11,973 nt of DNA from an uncultured Prevotellaceae bacterium (GCA_958404085.1 CATXZX010000013.1:1-11973), one strand, 5' to 3'; shown: positions 1 through 8,424, numbered from the stretch's first letter. Numbers and translations are program-made. The notes: generated by a model from the sequence alone, not told the origin.

Positions 1-1
1 G

Positions 2-697
2 GTTCGTTCTCCTTACTTGTCGAAAGAAAAGGGTATTATATCACCTTATGACTCTTACTTCGTCAAATACAGTCAGTTTATCGGTTGGGACTGGCGTCTG
101 TTGGCCGCTCAATGCTACCAGGAATCAGGGTTCGACCCAGAAGCCGTATCGTGGACCGGGGCGCAGGGTTTGATGCAAATTATGCCTCAGACAGCCAAAG
201 AGATTGGCCTACCTGCAAAAGATGTCTTTCAACCTCAGACCAACATTGAAGCCGCTACCAATTACATCCGGCAATTAGACAAAAAATTCCGCGACATACC
301 GAACCGTTACGATCGCATCTGTTTCATCCTAGCAGCCTATAACGGTGGGTATCACCACATCCGCGACGCCATGAGACTGGCAAACAAATATGGCGCAAAT
401 GCAAAACGTTGGAACGACGTTGCACCATATGTTCTGAAGTTAATCCATGCCCAATATTATAACGACCCTGTCGTGAAATACGGCTATATGGTAGGAACAG
501 AAACCTATTCTTATGTATATTCCATATTAATTCGTTGGAATCAATATAAACAAGGGAAAAATACATCTGGTAGTCCTTTTACTCCATCTCATGCAACCAA
601 AAGGAATCGTTTCAGCAAGAAACTGACCATTTTGCAACCGGATGAAATTCTGCAAAATATCAAGACTGACTCCATAGAGAATACCTCCAAGCCATAG
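2..697 (+). CDS. Membrane-bound lytic transglycosylase, MltF-like SLT domain (5'-truncated by window)
   Basis: The C-terminal part of a lytic murein transglycosylase, which cleaves peptidoglycan between MurNAc and GlcNAc to give 1,6-anhydro ends, probably at the periplasmic side of the outer membrane. The frame is open to the left edge, so the start lies outside; a TTG at 17 is only the first possible in-window start. The SLT/goose-lysozyme fold is clear. The catalytic Glu is in QESGFDP (Glu codon 122-124), followed by GAQGLMQIMPQTA and the AAYNGGYHHI motif (family AYNxG). The last 45 or so residues after the domain are polar and basic, without a recognisable fold. In MltF proteins an extracellular solute-binding-like domain precedes this domain; it would lie upstream and is not visible. 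Assignment to MltF rather than another SLT family is inferred from the start of the domain (SPYDSYFVKYSQFIGWDW). The family call is firm, the subfamily call moderate. Confidence 0.9.
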   Translation, partial: VRSPYLSKEKGIISPYDSYFVKYSQFIGWDWRLLAAQCYQESGFDPEAVSWTGAQGLMQIMPQTAKEIGLPAKDVFQPQTNIEAATNYIRQLDKKFRDIPNRYDRICFILAAYNGGYHHIRDAMRLANKYGANAKRWNDVAPYVLKLIHAQYYNDPVVKYGYMVGTETYSYVYSILIRWNQYKQGKNTSGSPFTPSHATKRNRFSKKLTILQPDEILQNIKTDSIENTSKP

Positions 698-731
698 TTC
701 GCATCCCAATACGCAAAACGGAACAAACCTT

Positions 732-761
732 TTTGTATCTCGCTTTTTTATCGTACCTTTG
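732..761 (+). promoter_or_regulatory. Bacteroidetes-type promoter for ettA (TTTG -33, TACCTTTG -7)
   Basis: TTTG at 732-735 and TACCTTTG at 754-761 are separated by 18 bases. This matches the Bacteroidetes housekeeping sigma consensus (TTTG about 19-21 bases before TAnnTTTG). Transcription would start about 768-770, giving an untranslated leader of roughly 33 bases before the ATG at 803. The same TACCTTTG octamer occurs upstream of galE in this window. The match is seen directly; promoter activity is inferred. Confidence 0.6.
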
Positions 762-802
762 TCTTTATAATTTTATCACATAACCTATACAAGATCTGTT
801 TT

Positions 803-2497
803 ATGGCAACAGTTGACGATAAAAAGATTATATTTTCGATGGTCGGCTTGAACAAAACGATTCAACAGACCAATAAACAAGTACTTAAAAATATCTATTT
901 ATCCTTTTTCTATGGAGCTAAAATCGGTATTATCGGTCTGAACGGTTCCGGAAAATCTACTTTGTTGAAAATTATAGCCGGTTTAGACCAGAATTATCAG
1001 GGTGAGGTAGTTTTCGCCCCGGGATATTCGATAGGTTATCTGCCACAGGAGCCTTACCTGGACGATAAAAAGACTGTTAAGGAAATTGTGCAAGAAGGTG
1101 TACAGTCTGTTGTCGACGCACTGGCCGAATACGAAGAAATCAATCAGAAATTCGGATTACCCGAATATTATGAAGATGAAGAAAAAATGAATAAATTGTT
1201 CGCTCGTCAGGGAGAACTACAGGATTTGCTGGACGCAACTGATGCGTGGAATTTAGACAGCCGTCTGGAGCGTGCCATGAGTGCTCTCCGCTGTCCTCCG
1301 GCTGATAATCTGGCAGAACACTTATCCGGAGGCGAACGCCGACGCGTTGCACTCTGTCGACTTTTGTTACAAAAACCAGATATATTGCTCTTAGACGAGC
1401 CGACCAACCACCTTGATGCCGAAAGCATTGACTGGCTGGAACAGCATTTGAACCAATATGAAGGTACTGTTATTGCCGTAACGCACGACCGTTACTTTTT
1501 GGATGACGTGGCCGGATGGATTTTGGAATTAGACCGCGGAGAAGGCATTCCTTGGAAGGGTAACTACTCTTCATGGTTAGAGCAAAAGACTAAACGTATG
1601 GAAATGGAGGAAAAGGTTGCCAGCAAACGCAGAAAAACACTCGAGCGAGAGTTGGAATGGGTTCGTATGGCTCCCAAAGCACGCCAGGCTAAAGGAAAAG
1701 CGCGTCTGAATTCATACGACCGCTTGCTGAATGAAGACCAGCAGCAGAAAGAAAAAGCTGTTGAAATATTCATTCCGAACGGACCGCGCCTAGGTAATAA
1801 AGTCATCAATGCATCAGGAGTCGCTAAGGCCTTCGGAGATAAAATCTTATTTAATGATTTGAATTTTTCTTTGCCGCCTAACGGTATCATTGGAGTCATA
1901 GGTCCGAATGGCGCAGGAAAGACAACCTTATTCCGGCTTATTATGGAACTTGAAAAGGCAGATGCCGGTTCTTTCGAAGTAGGTGAAACTGTCAAACTGG
2001 CCTATGTCGACCAACGCCACAAAGACATTGATCCGGAAAAGAGTGTTTACGAAGTCATCAGCCAAGGCAACGAATTACTACACATGGGAGGTCGAGACAT
2101 CAATGCCAGAGCATACTTGAGCCGTTTTAACTTTTCGGGAGCGGACCAAGAAAAAAAGTGCGGCGTATTATCCGGAGGTGAACGAAATCGCTTGCATTTG
2201 GCCATGGCCCTAAAAGAAGAAGGAAATGTTCTTTTATTGGACGAACCGACAAACGATATAGATGTCAATACACTACGGGCATTGGAAGAAGGTCTGGACG
2301 AATTTGCCGGATGCGCAGTTGTCATAAGCCACGACCGCTGGTTTCTTGATCGTATCTGTACACATATTTTGGCGTTCGAAGGTGATGGCAATGTTTTCTT
2401 CTTTGAAGGAAGTTACAGCGATTACGAAGTGAATAAGGCTAAGCGTTTGGGCAAAGAAGAACCAAAGCGAATTCGCTATCGCAAGTTAGACGAATAA
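803..2497 (+). CDS. ettA: Energy-dependent translational throttle protein EttA (ABC-F ATPase)
   Basis: A cytosolic ABC-F protein that binds the ribosomal E site and gates early elongation according to ATP/ADP level. It has 564 residues (E. coli EttA has 555) and two complete nucleotide-binding domains. NBD1 has Walker A GLNGSGKS (45-52), Q-loop Gln82, signature LSGGE (174-178), Walker B LLLDEP ending at 200, and switch His228. NBD2 has Walker A GPNGAGKTT (367-375), Gln404, LSGGE (456-460), DEP (480-482) and His510. The EttA 'arm' insertion lies between Q-loop and signature of NBD1 (about 95-150). The charged P-site tRNA interaction linker (about 258-325) includes ELEWVR and the KGKARL segment. 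GEGIPWKGNYSSWLEQK and the C-terminal PKRIRYRKL closely resemble E. coli EttA, which separates it from Uup, YheS/YbiT and antibiotic-resistance ABC-Fs. There are no membrane segments. A promoter precedes it, and the nucleosidase gene follows after 26 bp, probably in the same transcript. Confidence 0.96.
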   Translation: MATVDDKKIIFSMVGLNKTIQQTNKQVLKNIYLSFFYGAKIGIIGLNGSGKSTLLKIIAGLDQNYQGEVVFAPGYSIGYLPQEPYLDDKKTVKEIVQEGVQSVVDALAEYEEINQKFGLPEYYEDEEKMNKLFARQGELQDLLDATDAWNLDSRLERAMSALRCPPADNLAEHLSGGERRRVALCRLLLQKPDILLLDEPTNHLDAESIDWLEQHLNQYEGTVIAVTHDRYFLDDVAGWILELDRGEGIPWKGNYSSWLEQKTKRMEMEEKVASKRRKTLERELEWVRMAPKARQAKGKARLNSYDRLLNEDQQQKEKAVEIFIPNGPRLGNKVINASGVAKAFGDKILFNDLNFSLPPNGIIGVIGPNGAGKTTLFRLIMELEKADAGSFEVGETVKLAYVDQRHKDIDPEKSVYEVISQGNELLHMGGRDINARAYLSRFNFSGADQEKKCGVLSGGERNRLHLAMALKEEGNVLLLDEPTNDIDVNTLRALEEGLDEFAGCAVVISHDRWFLDRICTHILAFEGDGNVFFFEGSYSDYEVNKAKRLGKEEPKRIRYRKLDE

Positions 2498-2523
2498 GAA
2501 TTGATGCATATCTGCCATTGTTT

Positions 2524-3108
2524 ATGAAAAATATAATCACAACTTTCGCTCTCAAAGATGAATATGTAAACCTTGCATTTCCGGAATGCGACTCGTTGAC
2601 TGTCATAACCGGAGTCGGGAAAATCAACAGCTGTATGCGATTGTTGGAAGCGATGGAAGGTCGTTCTATTGATTTGGTACTGAATATAGGAACCGCCGGC
2701 ACAAAAGAGTATCAAGTAGGTGATATTTTGGTATGCACTTCATTCATAGACCGAGACTACGAACAAACACGTCTGCCTGGACTGGGGTTCGAAACGGAAA
2801 CCAATATCGACGCATTGCCGGCACACATCAGACAATGGAAATCAAAAATCAACGGACAATATACAAATAAGACCTATACCGTAAACACAGGTGACAATTT
2901 TGTTACAGATTTGCAAAATTTCAAAGGGGATGCTGTTGACATGGAGGCCTATGCCCAGGCTATAGTTTGTCGAGAAAAGAAGATTCCATTCCTTTCGGTC
3001 AAATATATCACCGATATCATAGGATACAATTCCGTTTCTGCATGGCAGGATAAACTAGCAGATGCACGGAATGCACTGACGGAGTATTTCAAAGAAAAAA
3101 CTCTTTAG
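2524..3108 (+). CDS. Short MTA/SAH-type nucleosidase (PNP/UDP phosphorylase superfamily)
   Basis: A predicted cytosolic N-glycosidase that releases the base from a purine nucleoside, most likely 5'-methylthioadenosine/S-adenosylhomocysteine, in methyl-cycle salvage. The ATG at 2524 is preferred over an in-frame TTG two codons earlier (2518) because it gives the usual MKNII-type opening. Of 194 residues, the family marks are VITGVGKINS (27-36), LNIGTAG (53-59), NTGDNFV (121-127) and VDMEAYA (138-144). Glu141 in DME would bind the ribose hydroxyls, and Asp164 in YITD would protonate N7; their spacing of 23 residues equals that of Glu174/Asp197 in E. coli MTAN. The protein is nearly 40 residues shorter than E. 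coli MTAN (232), mainly in the middle, so substrate range is uncertain. Futalosine hydrolase (MqnB) is the main alternative. It follows ettA after 26 bp. Confidence 0.78.
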   Translation: MKNIITTFALKDEYVNLAFPECDSLTVITGVGKINSCMRLLEAMEGRSIDLVLNIGTAGTKEYQVGDILVCTSFIDRDYEQTRLPGLGFETETNIDALPAHIRQWKSKINGQYTNKTYTVNTGDNFVTDLQNFKGDAVDMEAYAQAIVCREKKIPFLSVKYITDIIGYNSVSAWQDKLADARNALTEYFKEKTL

Positions 3109-3187
3109 CATCAAGCCTCATATTTTTTCAGAAGACTGAATTTCCGGACCAAATAGAATTAAATTAGCTTCCGTAAAGGATATTTCA

Positions 3188-5188
3188 ATGATTGTTTGTA
3201 TTGCAGAGAAACCTAGTGTAGCACGCGAAATCGCCACGATTTTAGGTGCTACACGTTCTTGTAACGGCTACTTGGAAGGCAATGGCTACCAGGTGACATG
3301 GACATTCGGACACTTATGTGAACTAAAATATCCAGAAGACTATACCTCGATGTGGAAAGCCTGGAGTTTATCGGCATTACCCATGATTCCGCCACGGTTC
3401 GGTATCAGATTAAAAAACGACGCAGGCATTCAGAAGCAGTTCGGCATTATCGAAAAGCTCTTTAAGTCAGCAGAACTGATCATTAATTGCGGCGATGCCG
3501 GCCAGGAAGGCGAACTTATTCAACGCTGGGTCATGCAAAAAGCCGGCGCATCGTGTCCGGTCCAGCGCCTATGGGTATCATCGCTTACCGAGGAAGCCAT
3601 TCGCGAAGGTTTTGCCTCTTTAAAAGACCAATCCGAATACAAACGACTTTACGAAGCCGGACTAAGCCGAGCAATTGGAGACTGGTTACTCGGCATGAAC
3701 GCCACACGCCTGTATACGTTGAAATACGGCGAACGACGTCAAGGAGGGCAACCTCTTTCGATAGGACGCGTACAGACACCGACATTAGCTCTCATCGTAC
3801 GCCGCCAGTCCGAAATTGAGAATTTCAAGCCTGAGCCTTATTGGATTTTGACTACCGTTTACCGTAATACAGTATTCACAGCCGAAAAAAGTAAATTCGA
3901 AAATGAAGAAAAAGGCATTCAGATTCTGTCAGACATCACGAATAAAGAATTTTTCATTACCGATATAACATCCAAAGAAGGAAAGGAAGCACCACCGGCA
4001 CTATTCGATCTGACATCACTTCAAGTGGAATGCAATAAAAAGTTCGGATATTCAGCCGACCAGACATTACAACTTATCCAAAGTCTGTATGAAAAAAAAC
4101 TAACTACCTACCCGCGTGTAGATACCACTTATTTAAGTGATGACATTTATCCGAAATGCGGTGGAATACTCAATGCCTTAAAAACTTTTGCCCCTCAGAC
4201 AGCCCCTTTACGCGGCCGAAAGTTAATCAAACGCTCAAAAGTATTCAATTCAGCTAAAGTTACAGATCACCATGCCATTATACCTACTGGAGTGGAGGCA
4301 CAGGCCATAACTGCAGAAGAACGGAACGTATACAATCTCGTTACTTTTCGGTTTATTGCCGTATTCTACCCCGACTGCCGTTTCTCGACAACAACGGTTC
4401 TCGGCGAAGTCGAAAGAATCAAATTTAAAGTAAACGGAAAAACCATCCTTGAAGCCGGTTGGCGCGATTTATTTACCAAGAGTAAAGAAGAAGAGGAGGA
4501 AGAGGAAAACAATGAGCAGGATCGGATTCTCCCTACATTCGAAAAAGGAGAACATGGCCCTCACACTCCTCACCTGACAAAGAAAATGCCCCAACCCCCT
4601 AAACCCTATACCGAAGCAACTCTTTTACGGGCCATGGAAACAGCAGGAAAAACGGTACACAATGAAGATCTGCGTGAAGCCTTGAAAGAAAACGGAATCG
4701 GACGCCCTTCTACAAGAGCCGCTATCATCGAAACCTTGTTCCGTCGCCGTTACATCCGGAAAGAGCGGAAAAATCTATACGCCACGACTACGGGAATTGA
4801 ATTAATCAGTGTTATACGAGAAGATCTATTAAAAAGCGCAGAATTGACCGGACAATGGGAAAAAAAGCTGCGTGGTATCGAACGCGGAGAATATGACGCG
4901 CATGTTTTCTTGGACGAATTGAAGCAAATGGTCACGCAAATCGTAGAAACTGTTATATGCGACCCGACAAACAGACGCGTTCCTATCACTACTGAGAATG
5001 AGACTTCTTCACGTAAAAAAACAAGAAAACAGGAAACGACAACATCAAAAACAAAAAACAAGAAAACATTCGTTGAAGGAGATACGTGTCCCTTATGCAA
5101 AAAAGGAACAATCATACGGGGAAAAACAGCTTTGGGATGTTCAGAATGGAAAAATGGTTGCGAATTCCGTTCTCCTTTGAAACAATAA
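3188..5188 (+). CDS. topB: DNA topoisomerase III (type IA)
   Basis: A type IA topoisomerase that passes single strands through a transient 5'-phosphotyrosyl nick and helps decatenate replication and recombination intermediates. It has 666 residues. The TOPRIM domain opens with MIVCIAEKPSVAREI, containing the general acid-base Glu7, and continues to NCGDAGQEGELIQRW (100-114), where Asp103 and Glu107 are present but the second Asp of DxD is Gly105. SIGRVQTPTLALIVRR (191-206) and LTTYPRVDTTYLS (305-317) are typical; Tyr308 is the nucleophile, followed by Arg310. A further conserved block, ENGIGRPSTRAAIIETL, is at 501-517. A run of seven Glu (434-440) lies in an acidic linker. A basic Lys/Thr-rich stretch (609-626) precedes one four-cysteine zinc finger (Cys634, 637, 651, 658). 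The ATG at 3188 directly begins the TOPRIM strand, so no earlier start is likely. A 79-bp gap without a clear promoter precedes it; the next gene begins 17 bp after its stop. Confidence 0.94.
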   Translation: MIVCIAEKPSVAREIATILGATRSCNGYLEGNGYQVTWTFGHLCELKYPEDYTSMWKAWSLSALPMIPPRFGIRLKNDAGIQKQFGIIEKLFKSAELIINCGDAGQEGELIQRWVMQKAGASCPVQRLWVSSLTEEAIREGFASLKDQSEYKRLYEAGLSRAIGDWLLGMNATRLYTLKYGERRQGGQPLSIGRVQTPTLALIVRRQSEIENFKPEPYWILTTVYRNTVFTAEKSKFENEEKGIQILSDITNKEFFITDITSKEGKEAPPALFDLTSLQVECNKKFGYSADQTLQLIQSLYEKKLTTYPRVDTTYLSDDIYPKCGGILNALKTFAPQTAPLRGRKLIKRSKVFNSAKVTDHHAIIPTGVEAQAITAEERNVYNLVTFRFIAVFYPDCRFSTTTVLGEVERIKFKVNGKTILEAGWRDLFTKSKEEEEEEENNEQDRILPTFEKGEHGPHTPHLTKKMPQPPKPYTEATLLRAMETAGKTVHNEDLREALKENGIGRPSTRAAIIETLFRRRYIRKERKNLYATTTGIELISVIREDLLKSAELTGQWEKKLRGIERGEYDAHVFLDELKQMVTQIVETVICDPTNRRVPITTENETSSRKKTRKQETTTSKTKNKKTFVEGDTCPLCKKGTIIRGKTALGCSEWKNGCEFRSPLKQ

Positions 5189-5205
5189 ATAAAAGTCTTT
5201 TGCCT

Positions 5206-7245
5206 ATGACTAAATATCTTTCCAAACTAATATTCCTGATTGCCTTTGCTCTTTTCAGCTGCAATGCAGAGAAATACCTGAAAAAAGGAGATAAGCACTA
5301 TGCTTTAGGAGAGTATTACGAAGCATCAGTTCAATATAAAAAAGCATACAGCGGCACATCTCCTAAAGAACGGCAAAAGAGAGGGGAACGAGCCTATAAA
5401 TTAGCCGAATGCTACCGGAAAATCAATTATACGGTAAAAGCTATCGGTGCCTATCAGAATGCCGTCCGCTACCACTATACAGATACACTGACAGCATACT
5501 GGCTGGGAGAAATGCAAAGAAAGAATGGCGATTACCGCAACGCGTCCAAAAGTTACCGGGCTTACCTCGAAAAGCATCCGGACCACACACATTCCCTTAT
5601 CGGACTACAATCTTGCGAACAAGCACCAGCCATAAAAGCCAAAGGGTCATCATACTCTGTAAGAGAAGACAGACTGTTCAATTCGCGACGTGCAGACTAT
5701 TCGCCCGTATTGGCCGGAGAAAGTTATGACCGTATTTATTTTACATCCACACGCCCACAGGCTACCGGCAACGAAGACAATGCCATTACGGGTACAAAAA
5801 ACGGAGATCTTTTTGTTGCCGAAAAAGACGAAAAAGGTAAATGGAAACAACCTGAACTCATCAAAGGCGACCTCAACACGGCCTACGATGAAGGAGCCTG
5901 CACACTGTCCCCCGACGGAAACACCATGTACTTCACCGTATGCCGTGTCGATCCCCAATATCCCCGATATGCAGAAATTTGGGAATCCTCGCGTTCTGAT
6001 GCGGCGTGGTCCAAGCCCAAACCCTGTGAATTATCCGGAGATACGCTCTCATCCTACGCTCATCCTGCCATATCTCCCGACGGACAATGGCTATACTTCG
6101 TTTCAAACATGCCCGGAGGCTTCGGAGGACTGGACCTATGGCGAATTCCTTTAACTGAAAACGGTATGGGAGCCGTTGAAAATTTAGGAGAAAGCATCAA
6201 TACAAGCGGAAACGAAATGTTTCCTACGTGGAGACCGACGGGCGAATTATATTTTTCTTCCGACGGACGCATCGGTATGGGAGGACTCGATCTTAATTGT
6301 GCCACTCCCGACACACTTCATCATTCATGGAAAGTCCGCCACCTACCCTATCCCATGAATTCTTCGGCCGATGATTTCGGCATGACATTCGAAGGCATGC
6401 ACAACCGTGGTTTTTTCAGTTCCAATCGGGGGAATGGCCGGGGATGGGACCATATATTCCAATTCGAATGTCCCGAAGTGCTGCAAACCGTTAAAGGCTG
6501 GGTTTACGAACAAGACGGTTACGAGTTGCCTGAAGCATTGGTATATATGATCGGTAATGACGGAACCAACCTCAAACTCAGCGTAAAGAGCGACGGTTCA
6601 TTCGAACAAATCATCAAGCCGAATGTCAATTACCTGTTTCTAGCCACGTGCAAAGGATACCTGAATTACAAGCAAACATTGCGTGTCGACAGCGTAACCG
6701 AAAGCAAGGAATACGTTTTACAATTTCCGCTACCGTCCATTTCCACGCCTGTACTGGTCCGCAACGTCTTTTATGCGTTCGACAGTGCAGAACTGACCGA
6801 TGACTCCCGCGAATCGTTGAATCGACTTACTACTTTATTAAAGGAAAACCCCAATGTCACAATCGAACTTAGCGCGCATTGCGATTATCGCGGAAACAAC
6901 GATTACAATCAGAATCTCTCACAACGCAGGGCCGAGTCCGTCGTCCGTTACCTCATCGAACATGGCATAGCCAAAGAACGCCTTACGGCAAAAGGATATG
7001 GAGAAGAAAACCCGAAGATCGTAACTAAAAAGATTGCTGAAACTTATTCATTCCTGCAAGTCGGCGATACCCTGACCGAGGCGCGCATCCGTCAACTGAA
7101 CGAAAACGAGCAGGAACTCTGCAATGCACTCAACCGCAGAACCGAATTTCGCGTCTTGCGTACAACGTACGGACTATTCGATAAAGACGGAAAACTGAAG
7201 GCCGACCAGATTCTGAATAAAAAAGAAGAAGATTCCCCAAATTGA
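5206..7245 (+). CDS. PorE-like OmpA-family lipoprotein (TPR, PD40 propeller, CRD, OmpA domains)
   Basis: A predicted periplasm-facing outer-membrane lipoprotein that anchors to peptidoglycan. The frame is open from 5086 inside topB, but ATG 5206 is chosen because it gives a proper signal peptide with a lipobox, FALFSC, and lipidated Cys19 (679 residues in all). In order: TPR-type helices (about 22-140, with YLKKGDKHYALGEYYEAS and YWLGEMQRKNGDYRNASKSY); PD40/WD40-like beta-propeller blades (about 160-420, with LSPDGNTMYF, ISPDGQWLYF, YFSSDGR and GFFSSNRG); a carboxypeptidase-regulatory-like fold (about 428-505); and a C-terminal OmpA peptidoglycan-binding domain (about 517-655). In that domain Asp560 and Arg575 fit the diaminopimelate-binding pair Asp271/Arg286 of E. 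coli OmpA, with the same 15-residue spacing. This order and length match PorE (PG1058) of the Porphyromonas type IX secretion system, but no por/gld genes lie nearby, so a T9SS role is only inference. A general envelope-anchoring role is the alternative. Confidence 0.85.
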   Translation: MTKYLSKLIFLIAFALFSCNAEKYLKKGDKHYALGEYYEASVQYKKAYSGTSPKERQKRGERAYKLAECYRKINYTVKAIGAYQNAVRYHYTDTLTAYWLGEMQRKNGDYRNASKSYRAYLEKHPDHTHSLIGLQSCEQAPAIKAKGSSYSVREDRLFNSRRADYSPVLAGESYDRIYFTSTRPQATGNEDNAITGTKNGDLFVAEKDEKGKWKQPELIKGDLNTAYDEGACTLSPDGNTMYFTVCRVDPQYPRYAEIWESSRSDAAWSKPKPCELSGDTLSSYAHPAISPDGQWLYFVSNMPGGFGGLDLWRIPLTENGMGAVENLGESINTSGNEMFPTWRPTGELYFSSDGRIGMGGLDLNCATPDTLHHSWKVRHLPYPMNSSADDFGMTFEGMHNRGFFSSNRGNGRGWDHIFQFECPEVLQTVKGWVYEQDGYELPEALVYMIGNDGTNLKLSVKSDGSFEQIIKPNVNYLFLATCKGYLNYKQTLRVDSVTESKEYVLQFPLPSISTPVLVRNVFYAFDSAELTDDSRESLNRLTTLLKENPNVTIELSAHCDYRGNNDYNQNLSQRRAESVVRYLIEHGIAKERLTAKGYGEENPKIVTKKIAETYSFLQVGDTLTEARIRQLNENEQELCNALNRRTEFRVLRTTYGLFDKDGKLKADQILNKKEEDSPN

Positions 7246-7299
7246 CATAAAAAGAATACCGGCCCATCCCATAGGCTGCTAAATAAAAGGAACAGAAAC

Positions 7300-7845
7300 A
7301 TGCAAATCTACATAGACAGTTTTAAAACCTTTTTCAAAATCGGTTTGTTCACATTCGGAGGTGGCTACGCCATGATACCGCTGATCGAACAAGAAGTAGT
7401 CGACAAGAAGCAATGGCTCTCAAAAGACGAATTTTTAGATTTACTCGCCGTATCGCAGACCATTCCCGGAGTATTTGCCGTCAACATGAGCATAGCCATC
7501 GGCTACAAGTTGAAGAAAACCAAAGGAAGCATTGTGTCGGCATTAGGCACAGTACTCCCCTCTTTTCTCATCATACTTCTCATCGCACTGTTTTTCGAAC
7601 AATTCAAGGACAATCCTGTTGTCGAATCCATATTCCGGGGCATTCGTCCGGCAGTCGTAGCCCTCATCGCCGTTCCCTGTTTCAGATTAGCCCAAAGCGC
7701 CCGCATCACATACTCCACCATCTGGATACCCGTCATTGCAGCAGAACTTATCTGGATAATGGGTGTTTCTCCAATCTACATAATTGCAGCAGCATGCATA
7801 GGTGGATACCTATACGGAAAATACGTTAAACCTCATGACGAATAA
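7300..7845 (+). CDS. CHR (chromate transporter) family protein, first subunit of a split pair
   Basis: A 181-residue integral membrane protein of the short-chain CHR family, corresponding to one half of the classical two-domain ChrA. The amino end carries the family signature FFKIGLFTFGGGYAMIPLIE (11-30), followed by WLSKDEFLDLLAVSQTIPG. Hydrophobic segments occur near 45-70, 79-100, 117-130, 142-154 and 158-173. The conserved S/T-Q-x-x-P-G-P motif reads SQTIPGVFAVN here, so the second Pro is Val57 and this half deviates from the family norm, while the partner keeps it. Short-chain CHR proteins normally occur as adjacent pairs that act together, which fits the next gene 3 bp away. Some members export chromate; the natural substrate in gut anaerobes is unknown, so the name should be read as a family label. 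The start at 7300 is preceded by AAAAGGAACAG, a possible weak ribosome binding site. A 54-bp gap separates it from the lipoprotein gene. Confidence 0.9.
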   Translation: MQIYIDSFKTFFKIGLFTFGGGYAMIPLIEQEVVDKKQWLSKDEFLDLLAVSQTIPGVFAVNMSIAIGYKLKKTKGSIVSALGTVLPSFLIILLIALFFEQFKDNPVVESIFRGIRPAVVALIAVPCFRLAQSARITYSTIWIPVIAAELIWIMGVSPIYIIAAACIGGYLYGKYVKPHDE

Positions 7846-7848
7846 ACT

Positions 7849-8424
7849 ATGATTTACTTCTGGCTCTTTTATACATTCTTCAAAATCGGACTTGTCGGAT
7901 TCGGTGGCGGATATGCCATGCTTTCTCTTATCCAGGGTGAAGTCGTAAACAGATTCCACTGGCTCACCATGCAGCAATTTACCGACATTGTCGCAATCAG
8001 CCAAATGACTCCAGGCCCTATCGGCATCAACTCGGCAACCTATGTCGGATACCAAGCCACCCTTGAGGCCGGCTATTCGCCTGCCATGGCCATACTGGGT
8101 AGTGCCGTTGCCACACTCGGCGTCGTGCTGCCCTCTTTCATCCTGATGTTTTGCATAACCAAACTCCTGTTAAAATATAAGCACACCCCCATTATCGAAA
8201 GTTTATTCGAAGTTATACGCCCTACTGTCGTCGGTCTTATTGCAGCCGCAGCACTGCTCCTTATGACCAGCGATAATTTCGGAAGTTGGAACGAAAGTCC
8301 TTGGCATTTCTCAATCAGTGTATTACTGTTTGTCGCTACGTCCATCGGCGTTCTATGGGCCAAAATCAATCCTATCCGAATGATTTTACTGGCGGCCTTG
8401 GCCGGAATGCTGTTGCTCTACTAA
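7849..8424 (+). CDS. CHR (chromate transporter) family protein, second subunit of a split pair
   Basis: A 191-residue partner of the preceding gene, starting 3 bp after its stop and therefore surely co-translated or co-transcribed. It repeats the same half-transporter fold: TFFKIGLVGFGGGYAMLSLI (9-28), WLTMQQFTDIVAISQMTPGP (38-57) with the canonical PGPIGIN sequence, a conserved VLPSFILM segment (93-100) and IRPTVVGLIAAAALLL (123-138). It has about five to six hydrophobic segments and ends in a very hydrophobic helix (LLAALAGMLLLY). The two proteins are clearly homologous over their first 130 residues, which points to an old duplication and an antiparallel heterodimer as proposed for short-chain CHR pairs (family knowledge). 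Whether it moves chromate, sulfate or another anion cannot be read from the sequence. It is the last gene of the forward run; a decayed minus-strand gene follows. Confidence 0.9.
   Translation: MIYFWLFYTFFKIGLVGFGGGYAMLSLIQGEVVNRFHWLTMQQFTDIVAISQMTPGPIGINSATYVGYQATLEAGYSPAMAILGSAVATLGVVLPSFILMFCITKLLLKYKHTPIIESLFEVIRPTVVGLIAAAALLLMTSDNFGSWNESPWHFSISVLLFVATSIGVLWAKINPIRMILLAALAGMLLLY

Noticed and set aside
1564..1995. A 143-codon minus-strand open frame in ettA
   Set aside because: It is antisense to the EttA linker and second Walker A; there are no start context or family features.
4487..4511. Purine-rich repeat coding seven Glu in topB, considered as a contingency repeat
   Set aside because: The codons are mixed GAA/GAG and it lies in an acidic linker, so slippage in multiples other than three is not favoured; it looks like ordinary low complexity.
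5086..5205. Extension of the lipoprotein gene upstream into topB
   Set aside because: The frame is open, but it overlaps the topB zinc-finger coding region by about 100 bases, and only the ATG at 5206 gives a signal peptide with a lipobox.
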